A DNA stretch of 64,000 nucleotides from Streptacidiphilus jiangxiensis (GTDB lineage: Bacteria > Actinomycetota > Actinomycetes > Streptomycetales > Streptomycetaceae): positions 186,001-250,000 of the forward strand of contig NZ_FOAZ01000014.1 of assembly GCF_900109465.1 (NCBI RefSeq), in the 5' to 3' direction. A model generated the notes under the pieces. It was not told where the DNA came from. It made no database searches and was given only the letters and a program-made list of their open reading frames with translations. Positions 16,914-24,179 of the stretch are shown piece after piece; within the stretch, counting starts at the first letter, position 1; each line of letters opens with the position of its first letter. Position numbers and translations under genes: made by a program.

Positions 16914-18553
16914 CCCCGACCACGCCCACCACGACCACGCCCACCACGACCACGCCGTCCGCGACCATCCTGCGCGCCGACGTCCCGGCCCGCACCGCCC
17001 CGGGCGCCCGCGACCTGCGCGTGGGCATCGACGTCGGCGGCACCAACACCGACGCCGTCGTGCTGACCGCCGACGGCCGGGTCGTGGCGCGCACCAAGCA
17101 GCCCACCAGCGCGGACGTCACGACCGGTCTGCGCAGCGCGCTCACCGCGGTGCTGGACTCGCTCGGCGAGCACGCGGGCCGCGTCGGCCGGGTGATGCTC
17201 GGCACCACGCACGCCACCAACGCGATCCTGGAACGGCGCGGCCTCGGCCGGGTCGCCGCGATCCGCCTCGGCGGCCCGGCCACCACCTCCGTCCCGCCGC
17301 TGCAGTCCTGGCCGGGCGACCTCGCGGCCGCGCTCTCGGCGGGTTCGGTCGTGCTGCCCGGCGGCCACTACGTCGACGGCCGCCCGATCAGCGCACTGGA
17401 CGAGGACCGGCTGCGGGCCTTCCTCGACACCGTCGCCGGGCAGGTCGACGCGGTGGCGCTGACGGGTGTGTTCAGTCCGGCGTTCACCGACCACGAGCTG
17501 GCGGCGGCCGAGCTGGTCCGCAAGCACCTCGGTGACGCGGTCCAGGTCTCGATGAGCCACGAGGTGGGCTCGCTCGGCCTGCTGGAGCGGGAGAACGCCA
17601 CCGTCCTCAACGCCGCGCTCTACCAGGTGATCGCCACGGTCCGCGACGGGCTGCAGCAGACCCTGGCCGCACGCGACCTGGACGCGGCGACGTACTTCGC
17701 CCAGAACGACGGCACCTTGATGACGATGGACTACGCCGCGGACTACCCCGTGCTGACCATCGGCTCCGGTCCCTCGAACTCCATCCGCGGCGCGGCCTGC
17801 CTGTCCGGGCTGGACGACGCGATCGTGGCCGACGTGGGCGGCACCTCCACCGACTTCGGGGTGCTGGTGTCCGGGTTCCCACGCGAGTCCGCGGCCGGGG
17901 TGGAGATCGGCGGGGTGCGCACCAACTTCCGGATGCCCGACATCCTCGCCCTCGCCGTGGGCGGCGGGACCGTCGTCGGCCCCGACGGCCAGGTCGGACC
18001 GCAGTCCGTCGGCTACCGGATCAGCCGCGAGGCCTTCGTCTTCGGCGGCGCCACCGCCACCCTCACCGACGCCGGCGTCCTGGCCGGACGCGGCACGGGC
18101 CTGTCCGCCGAGCGGATCCCGGGCCGCGCCCACGCCCGGCTGCGCCAGGCCCTGGCCGACGCCGAGGCCATGCTCGCGGACGCCGTGGACCGGATCACCC
18201 TCGGCAAGGCCGACCGGCCGCTGGTCGTCGTCGGCGGCGGGGCCTTCCTGATCCCCGACGACCTGCCCGGCGTCAGCGAGGTGGTCCGCCCGGACCACGG
18301 CGACGTGGCCAACGCCGTCGGCGCCGCGATCGCCATGGTCAGCGGCACCGTCGAGACGATCATCCCGGCGGGCCACGGGCGGGCCGAGACGATCGCCGCC
18401 GCCGAGGAGGCCGCCTGCCACCGCGCGATCCAGGCCGGGGGCGCGCCCTCGGGGGTCGAGGTCGTCGAGATCAACGAGGTCCCGCTCAGCTACCTGAACG
18501 AACCCGCCCTGCGGCTGCGCGTCAAGGCCGCGGGCCCGCTCGGCGACCTGTAG
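16910..18553 (+). CDS. hydantoinase/oxoprolinase (HyuA-type) family protein
   Basis: A 547-residue ASKHA-fold protein: phosphate-binding DVGGTNTDAVVL near residue 38, GTTHATNAILE, and the second phosphate loop VADVGGTSTDFGVL. It corresponds to the A subunit of hydantoinase/5-oxoprolinase, which opens cyclic amides with ATP, but no HyuB subunit gene is present here. It overlaps the DUF917 gene by 4 bp. The first ~17 residues (TPTTPTTTTPTTTTPS) come from a short tandem DNA repeat and are probably disordered; the conserved part starts near residue 36. Confidence 0.88.
   Translation: MTPTTPTTTTPTTTTPSATILRADVPARTAPGARDLRVGIDVGGTNTDAVVLTADGRVVARTKQPTSADVTTGLRSALTAVLDSLGEHAGRVGRVMLGTTHATNAILERRGLGRVAAIRLGGPATTSVPPLQSWPGDLAAALSAGSVVLPGGHYVDGRPISALDEDRLRAFLDTVAGQVDAVALTGVFSPAFTDHELAAAELVRKHLGDAVQVSMSHEVGSLGLLERENATVLNAALYQVIATVRDGLQQTLAARDLDAATYFAQNDGTLMTMDYAADYPVLTIGSGPSNSIRGAACLSGLDDAIVADVGGTSTDFGVLVSGFPRESAAGVEIGGVRTNFRMPDILALAVGGGTVVGPDGQVGPQSVGYRISREAFVFGGATATLTDAGVLAGRGTGLSAERIPGRAHARLRQALADAEAMLADAVDRITLGKADRPLVVVGGGAFLIPDDLPGVSEVVRPDHGDVANAVGAAIAMVSGTVETIIPAGHGRAETIAAAEEAACHRAIQAGGAPSGVEVVEINEVPLSYLNEPALRLRVKAAGPLGDL
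16915..16965 (+). repeat. ACCACGCCC-type tandem repeat encoding a Thr/Pro tail
   Basis: Near-identical 12-15-bp units (ACCACGCCCACC, GACCACGCCC) are repeated three to four times at the 5' end of the hydantoinase gene and give an N-terminal T/P-only stretch. The units are in frame, so slippage would change tail length without breaking the gene. Confidence 0.65.
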
Positions 18554-18606
18554 CCACCCCCGCCCGTCACCCCCGGTCCTCTCCCCCACCCCAGCAGGAG
18601 GCCCCC

Positions 18607-20208
18607 ATGGCACGGCGACTTCGCCTGCCGGCGCTCGCAGCGGCCCTCGCCGCATGCGTCGCGTCCGTCGCGGGCTGCGCAAGCGGCACGCCCCCGGCCA
18701 CCACCGCCCTCACCCCCACCTTCACCTACTCCTACCCGCTGGACGTCATCACCGACTGGGACCCGGCGACCTCGTACTCCAACGAGCTCGTCGCCCTCCA
18801 GAACGTCTACGAGTCCCTGACCCGCTACGACCCGGGCACCGGGACCGTCAAGCCGCAGCTCGCCACCTCCTGGAGCTCCACGGCGGGCGGCCTCACCTGG
18901 ACCTTCCACCTGCGTGAGGGCGTGCGGTTCCACGACGGCAACCCGGTGACCGCGCAGGCCGCCAAGGCGGCGATCGCGCGGACGATCGCCGCGCAGGGAG
19001 GCGCCGCCTACATCTGGGGCGCCGTCAGCTCGATCGACACCCCCGACCCCCACACGCTGGTGTTCCACCTCTCCTACGCGGCGCCGATGGACGTCATCGC
19101 CTCCTCCGACTACGGCGCCTACGTCTACGACACCGCTCCGCCCGGGGTGAAGCCCGGCGCGCTGAAGAGCTGGCTGGAGGCCGCGCACGACACCGGCACC
19201 GGCCCCTACACCGTCGCCGACTGGAACCAGGGCCAGGAGGCCGAGGTCACCCTCGACGCCTTCCCCGGCTACTGGGGCGGGTGGAGCGGACGGCACTACC
19301 GCCAGGTCGTGTTCGACCACACCCCCGACGTCACCACCGCATGGCAGACCCTGGAGACCGGCGACGTCGACTTCCGCTCCCAGCTCAACCCCGAGCTGTT
19401 CAAGGAGGCGACGCACTTCCGCGCGCTGGGCACCCAGGCGACCGCCTCGCTGCAGAACCTGATCGCGTTCTTCAACACCGCGGCCGGCCCGCTGACGGAC
19501 GTGCGCCTGCGCCAGGCCGTGCAGAACGCCGTCGACTACGACGGCCTGCTCGCCGCCCTGCACGGCTCCGTCGGCCCGGCCCAGGGGCTCATCCCCAGCG
19601 GCCTGCCCGGCAACGACCCCGCACTGACCCGGCACCAGAACCTGCCCCTGGCCAGGAAGCTGCTGGCCGAGGCCGGCTACGGACCGGGCGGCAGGCACCT
19701 GAATCTCAGCCTCACCTACGCGCAGGGGGACGACGCCCAGCAACTGTTCGTCACCCTGCTCTCCTCCGACCTCCAGGCGCTCAACATCACCGTCGACGCC
19801 AGGCCCATGCAGTGGAACGCGCAGTGGGCGCAGGCCAAGGCCACCGACCCGGCCCACCGCCAGGACATCCTGCTCATGTACTGGTACGCGGACTACGCCA
19901 GCGCCTACAGCTGGTTCGTCAACCTGTTCCACTCCGCGCAGCCGGTCTCCTTCAACCTCAGCTACCTCGACGACCCGGTCGTCGACAAGGAGATCGACGC
20001 GATCCCGCAGCTCACCGCGACCGACCCGGCCGCGGAACGCGCCAACTACGCGCTGCTCCAGCGGCAACTGCTGGAGCAGGACGCGGCGGCGGCCCCGCTC
20101 TTCGTCAACACCTACCAGCGGGTCTACGCCAGCGGCATCACCGGCTACCGGGACAACCCCGCCTACCCCGACGTCGTCTTCGTCCACGACCTGGAGCCGT
20201 CGCCATGA
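18607..20208 (+). CDS. ABC transporter substrate-binding lipoprotein, peptide/nickel type (SBP family 5)
   Basis: A 533-residue lipoprotein with a signal sequence and lipobox (SVAGC, Cys near residue 22). The mature chain has the family 5 signatures: TDWDPATSYSNE, NVYESLTRYDPGTGTVKPQLATSW, HLREGVRFHDGNPVTA, and LLAEAGYGPGG. It captures an oligopeptide-like or other organic ligand outside the membrane. Given its operon, the ligand could be a hydantoin-like or N-modified amino acid. Shine-Dalgarno CAGGAGG precedes the ATG. It leads the five-gene transporter set and overlaps the permease start (ATGA). Confidence 0.92.
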   Translation: MARRLRLPALAAALAACVASVAGCASGTPPATTALTPTFTYSYPLDVITDWDPATSYSNELVALQNVYESLTRYDPGTGTVKPQLATSWSSTAGGLTWTFHLREGVRFHDGNPVTAQAAKAAIARTIAAQGGAAYIWGAVSSIDTPDPHTLVFHLSYAAPMDVIASSDYGAYVYDTAPPGVKPGALKSWLEAAHDTGTGPYTVADWNQGQEAEVTLDAFPGYWGGWSGRHYRQVVFDHTPDVTTAWQTLETGDVDFRSQLNPELFKEATHFRALGTQATASLQNLIAFFNTAAGPLTDVRLRQAVQNAVDYDGLLAALHGSVGPAQGLIPSGLPGNDPALTRHQNLPLARKLLAEAGYGPGGRHLNLSLTYAQGDDAQQLFVTLLSSDLQALNITVDARPMQWNAQWAQAKATDPAHRQDILLMYWYADYASAYSWFVNLFHSAQPVSFNLSYLDDPVVDKEIDAIPQLTATDPAAERANYALLQRQLLEQDAAAAPLFVNTYQRVYASGITGYRDNPAYPDVVFVHDLEPSP

Positions 20209-21272
20209 GATTCCTGACCCAGCGGCTGGCCCAGTCGGCCCTTGTCATCGCCGGTGTGGTGGCGCTGACCTTCGTCATCACCCGGCTCGTCCCCGGCGAT
20301 CCGGCCGTCACCTACGCGGGCCCCCGCGCCACGCCCGCCCAGCTCACGGCCGTCCGCAGGCAGCTGGGGCTCGGCGCGTCGCTGCCCGACCAGCTGTGGC
20401 GCTACGTCACCGGCCTGCTCCGCGGCGACTGGGGAACCAGCCTGCACACCCGGCGCGGCGTCCTGACGGACATCTCCACCGCCCTGCCCGCCTCGCTCGA
20501 ACTGGTCGGCTGCGCCATGGTGCTGGCCGTCGTGGTGGGGGTGCCGCTGGGCCTGCTCGGCGCGCACCTGCGCCTCGGCGGCGGCCGGAGCCGCGGCCTC
20601 GGGCGGTGGGGGCGCTGGGGCCGCTGGGGGCGTGCCGCAGGTGACGGATCGGTCCGGGCCACCTCCATGCTGGCGGTGTCGGTCCCGGTGTTCCTGCTGG
20701 CCCTGGCGGTGCAGAACCTGTTCGCCGCGCAGCTGGGCTGGTTCCCCGTGGCCGGGGAGTACACGTCGAAGCTGAACCAGACCAGCCCGCTGGAGCACCT
20801 CACCCACCTCACCGTCGTGGACGCGCTGCTCACCGGGAACTGGCCGGTCCTCGACAGCGCCCTCGCGCATCTGGTGCTGCCCGCGCTCGTGATGGCCGCC
20901 TACCCCGTCGGCGTGGTCGCGCAGATGAGCCGGGCCGCGCTGTTGGAGGAGTCCGCCGCCCCGCACGCCCGACTGGAGCGTGCCTACGGCTTCTCCCGCC
21001 TGCAGGTGCTGACCCGCTTCTCGCTGCGCCCGGCCTCGGGTCCGCTGCTGGCGCTGCTCGCCCTGGTCTTCGCCTTCTCGCTGGTGAACGCGTTCCTGGT
21101 CGAGGAGGTCTTCGACTGGCCCGGGCTCGGGCGCTACGCCTCCGCCGCCATCACCTCCTCCGACGCCCCCGCCATCGCCGGTGTGACGGTCGTGGTCGCC
21201 CTGACCTACGTGGTGACCAACCTGCTGGTGGACCTGACCCAGGCGGTCATCGACCCGAGAGTGAGGCTGTGA
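20205..21272 (+). CDS. ABC transporter permease, DppB/OppB type
   Basis: A 355-residue inner-membrane subunit. The N-terminus (RFLTQRLAQSALVIAGVVALTFVITRLVPGDP) is the classic DppB start. The conserved permease loop AYGFSRLQVLTRFSLRPA is present, followed by FSLVNAFLVEEVFDWPGLGRYA. Six or so membrane helices are visible. An unusual insert of GRWGRWGRWGR (about residues 136-147), from a 9-bp DNA repeat, lies in a cytoplasmic loop. It is translationally coupled to both neighbours. Confidence 0.93.
   Translation: MRFLTQRLAQSALVIAGVVALTFVITRLVPGDPAVTYAGPRATPAQLTAVRRQLGLGASLPDQLWRYVTGLLRGDWGTSLHTRRGVLTDISTALPASLELVGCAMVLAVVVGVPLGLLGAHLRLGGGRSRGLGRWGRWGRWGRAAGDGSVRATSMLAVSVPVFLLALAVQNLFAAQLGWFPVAGEYTSKLNQTSPLEHLTHLTVVDALLTGNWPVLDSALAHLVLPALVMAAYPVGVVAQMSRAALLEESAAPHARLERAYGFSRLQVLTRFSLRPASGPLLALLALVFAFSLVNAFLVEEVFDWPGLGRYASAAITSSDAPAIAGVTVVVALTYVVTNLLVDLTQAVIDPRVRL
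20602..20637 (+). repeat. 9-bp tandem repeat coding for (GRW)n in a permease loop
   Basis: Units like GGGCGGTGG, GGGCGCTGG and GGCCGCTGG are repeated three times, giving consecutive Gly-Arg-Trp triplets in the DppB-type permease. The unit keeps frame. Related permeases normally lack such a basic aromatic run at this point. Confidence 0.6.
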
Positions 21273-22204
21273 TGACCGACGTCTCCCCCACCCTGGCGCC
21301 GCCGGCGCCCGCCCCCGACCGCAGCGCCCCGCCTACTCCTGCGGCGCGCGGCGGGCAGGCCCGACGACTGCTCGCCCTGGCGCGACGGGACCTCCCCGCC
21401 ACCGTCGGCGCGGTCGTCCTGCTCGCGATCGTGCTCGCGGCCGTCCTCGCCCCGTGGCTCGCCCCCTACCCCGGCGACGGGTCCCATGCCACCCACCCCC
21501 TCGACACCCTGGCCGGCCCCGGCGGCCGGCACTGGTTCGGCACCGACGCCGTCGGCCGGGACCTGCTCACCCGGGTGATGTACGGCGCCCGCACCTCGCT
21601 GACCGTCGCGGCGGCCGTGCTGACCGTCTCCGCGCTGGTCGGCGTGCCGCTGGGGGTGATCGCCGGATACACGGGCGGCGTGGTCAAGGACGTGATCATG
21701 CGGATCACGGACGTCTTCCTGGCCTTCCCCGCGCTGCTGCTGTCCGTGGCGCTCGCCACCGTGCTGCACCCCGGCACCGGCAGCGCGATCATCGCCATCT
21801 CGGTGGGCTGGTGGCCCTGGTACGCGCGGATGGCCTGCGTCACGGCGACGGGTATCCGGAGCCGCGGCTTCGTCGACGCCGCGCGCTGTCTCGGCGTCTC
21901 CCGCATCCGGATCATGGCGCGACACGTCCTGCCGAACGCCCTCACGCCCGTCCTGGTCCAACTCTCGCTCGATGCCGGGGGCGTCATCCTCACCTCCGCC
22001 GCCCTGTCCTACCTGGGCCTGGGCCCGCAGGAGCCGACCGCCGAGTGGGGCCTGATGGTCCAGCAGGGCCAGGACCTGTTCATCACCGACTGGTGGGTCG
22101 TCGCCTTCCCGGGCCTGGCCATCCTGCTCACCGCCTTCTGTTTCAACGTGCTCGGCGAGGGCCTGCGCTCCGCCCTGGACCCGCACCGGGAGCTGACCCG
22201 ATGA
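21272..22204 (+). CDS. ABC transporter permease, DppC/OppC type
   Basis: A 310-residue membrane subunit with a Pro/Ala-rich cytoplasmic N-terminus (about 35 residues) before the first helix. Family blocks are HPLDTLAGPGGRHWFGTDAVGRDLLTRVMYGARTSL, the permease loop AARCLGVSRIRIMARHVLPNALTP, and SAALSYLGLGPQEPTAEWG. The ATG at 21272 overlaps the previous stop (TGATG); the GTG one codon earlier is an alternative. It pairs with the DppB-type subunit to form the pore. Confidence 0.93.
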   Translation: MTDVSPTLAPPAPAPDRSAPPTPAARGGQARRLLALARRDLPATVGAVVLLAIVLAAVLAPWLAPYPGDGSHATHPLDTLAGPGGRHWFGTDAVGRDLLTRVMYGARTSLTVAAAVLTVSALVGVPLGVIAGYTGGVVKDVIMRITDVFLAFPALLLSVALATVLHPGTGSAIIAISVGWWPWYARMACVTATGIRSRGFVDAARCLGVSRIRIMARHVLPNALTPVLVQLSLDAGGVILTSAALSYLGLGPQEPTAEWGLMVQQGQDLFITDWWVVAFPGLAILLTAFCFNVLGEGLRSALDPHRELTR

Positions 22205-22986
22205 CACCCCCTCGGTCGTCCCTGACCGTCACCGACCTGAAGGTCCGCGCCGGCGAGGGCGAGGACGCCCGGCTGCTCGCCTCCCTGCCCCACCTCGACG
22301 TGGCCGCCGGGACCTGCGTGGCCATCGTCGGCGAGTCCGGCTCCGGCAAGAGCACCACCCTGCACGCCATGCTCGGCCTCACCGACGGTCTGGCCGTCTC
22401 CGGCCGGATCATGGTCGGCGACACCGACGTGGTGACCGCCCCGGAGAAGGCCCTCACCACGCTGCGCGGCTCCCGCGTCGCGCTCGTCAGCCAGAGCCCG
22501 CAGTCCTCCCTCAACCCCACGATGCGGCTGGGGACCCTGATGCGGCGGGTCCTCGCCCGCCACGGCATCCGCGGCGCCGTGGCCCGGCAGCGTGCCGACG
22601 ACGCGCTGCGCGACGTGATGCTCGATCCGGAGCTGCTGCGCCGCTACCCGCACCAGATCTCCGGCGGCCAGGCCCAGCGGTTCGCCATCGCCCTGGCCGT
22701 CGCGCTGCGGGCGGACGTCGTCCTCGCCGACGAACCGACCAGCGCGCTCGACGTCACCGTCCAGGCGGCGGTGCTCCAGCTGCTGGACCGGCTGCGGGCC
22801 GAGCACGGCATCGCGCTCGTCCTGGTCTCGCACGACCTGGCGGTCGTCTCCCGGATCGCCGACCACATCGTCGTCATGCGGCACGGACACGTCGTCGAGT
22901 CAGGACCTGCCGCCGACGTGCTCGGCGCACCGGCGGCCGACTACACCAGGGAACTGCTCGCCGCCGTTCCGACCCTTGGAGAGTGA
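22201..22986 (+). CDS. ABC transporter ATP-binding protein, DppD type
   Basis: A 261-residue ATPase. The Walker A GESGSGKST is at about 44-52, the Q-loop at SQSPQSSLNP, the signature at ISGGQAQRFAIA, and Walker B plus D-loop at VVLADEPTSALD. It drives import with the next gene. It stops at the ADYTRELLAAVP block and lacks the C-terminal oligopeptide-transporter extension usual in DppD, which remains on its DppF-type partner. Translationally coupled to the permease (ATGA). Confidence 0.93.
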   Translation: MTPPRSSLTVTDLKVRAGEGEDARLLASLPHLDVAAGTCVAIVGESGSGKSTTLHAMLGLTDGLAVSGRIMVGDTDVVTAPEKALTTLRGSRVALVSQSPQSSLNPTMRLGTLMRRVLARHGIRGAVARQRADDALRDVMLDPELLRRYPHQISGGQAQRFAIALAVALRADVVLADEPTSALDVTVQAAVLQLLDRLRAEHGIALVLVSHDLAVVSRIADHIVVMRHGHVVESGPAADVLGAPAADYTRELLAAVPTLGE

Positions 22987-22990
22987 GCGC

Positions 22991-23947
22991 ATGCTGACGG
23001 CCGACAACCTCACCGTCGCCTACGGGCGCAAGACCGTGGTCCACGGCGTCTCCCTGTCCCTCGATGCGGCGACGGGCGCGCCGGCCGCCGGGGCGCAAGG
23101 TGGCGTCGCCCTGATCGGCGAGAGCGGGTCCGGCAAGACCACCATCGCCCGGGCCCTCCTCGGCCTGGTCAAGCCCAGCTCCGGCACGGTGCGGTTCGCG
23201 GACCAGGACATCCACCGGCTCCGCCGCACCGCCCGGACCGACTACCGCTCCCGCGTCCAACCCGTCTTCCAGGACGGCTCGGAGGCACTCAACCCCCGGA
23301 TGACCGTGGGCACGTCGCTGCGCGAGGCCCTGCGACTGCGCTCGGACGCGGGCCCGACCGTCGACGCGCTGCTGGAGGCCGTCGGCCTGGACCCGCAGCT
23401 CGCCGCGCGCCACCCGCACCAGCTCTCCGGCGGCCAGCGCCAGCGCGTCGTGATCGCCCGCGCCCTGGCCGTCGACCCCGAGCTGCTCATCCTGGACGAG
23501 CCCACCAGCGCCCTTGACGTCACCGTCCAGGCGCGGGTGCTGGACCTGCTCGAAGAGCTGCGCACCACCGCAGGCCTGCGCTACCTGCTGATCACCCACA
23601 ACCTCGCGGTCGTCCCGCGCCTGTGCGACACCGTGCACGTGCTCTTCGCCGGCCGCGTCGTCGAGTCAGGCCCGGCCACCGAGGTCCTCACCTCCCCCGC
23701 CCACCCCTACACGGCCGCCCTGCGCGACGCCATCCCCCGCCTCGGCACACCGGACGCCGCGGACACCCGTAGCAGCGCCCCGCCCGCCCGACTCGAGCGC
23801 TCCGACGCGCAGACCGCGGCCACCGGCTGCGCCTTCCGGCTCCGCTGCCCGGCAGCCCTCGACCGCTGCACCACCGAAGCCCCGACCCTGCGCCCACTGA
23901 CCGACCACCGCGAGGTCGCCTGCCACCATCCGCACGGACCGGCATGA
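22991..23947 (+). CDS. ABC transporter ATP-binding protein, DppF type
   Basis: A 318-residue ATPase. Walker A is GESGSGKTT (about residues 41-49), the Q-loop PVFQDGSEALNPRM, the signature LSGGQRQRVVIA, and Walker B LLILDEPTSALD. The C-terminal extension with the cysteine pattern GCAFRLRCP...C typical of oligopeptide/dipeptide ATPases (which may hold an Fe-S cluster in relatives) is present. The ATG at 22991 has GGAGAG upstream; a TTG further upstream is less likely. Last gene of the hydantoinase-transporter operon. Confidence 0.93.
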   Translation: MLTADNLTVAYGRKTVVHGVSLSLDAATGAPAAGAQGGVALIGESGSGKTTIARALLGLVKPSSGTVRFADQDIHRLRRTARTDYRSRVQPVFQDGSEALNPRMTVGTSLREALRLRSDAGPTVDALLEAVGLDPQLAARHPHQLSGGQRQRVVIARALAVDPELLILDEPTSALDVTVQARVLDLLEELRTTAGLRYLLITHNLAVVPRLCDTVHVLFAGRVVESGPATEVLTSPAHPYTAALRDAIPRLGTPDAADTRSSAPPARLERSDAQTAATGCAFRLRCPAALDRCTTEAPTLRPLTDHREVACHHPHGPA

Positions 23948-24042
23948 CGCGGCAAGGTCGATTCCCGTTCCCACCGGGTTCCGTGGGGACACGGCCAACA
24001 GCCTGCGGGTCGTCGGCGCGCGCCACCGGCAGGCCCCATGAA

Positions 24043-24055
24043 CGAAAGACTTTCG
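24043..24055. promoter_or_regulatory. LacI-type operator CGAAAG-A-CTTTCG upstream of the GH93-like gene
   Basis: A perfect 13-bp palindrome of the kind bound by LacI-family regulators. Two more copies lie at 27185 and 27259, flanking the downstream transporter promoter and just after the lacI-type gene. It is centred about 52 bp before the likely start site of the GH93-like gene and directly abuts the -35 region. Confidence 0.75.
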
Positions 24056-24065
24056 CCGCCCGGAC

Positions 24066-24094
24066 GTGACAGCGAAGTGGAATCGCCAAATACT
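24066..24094 (+). promoter_or_regulatory. candidate promoter of the GH93-like gene
   Basis: GTGACA (24066-24071) and AATACT (24089-24094) are spaced by 17 bp and match the vegetative consensus at 5/6 and 4/6 positions. The predicted start site near 24101 leaves about 80 nt of leader to the GTG start. The CGAAAG palindrome lies 10 bp upstream of the -35. Confidence 0.5.
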
Positions 24095-24179
24095 GAGGCC
24101 CGTCCGCAGCCGAGGTCCGGCCACCCACCATGGCTCACGAATTCCGGACCTCTGTGAAGTCATCTCTTCGGGAGGCGCA

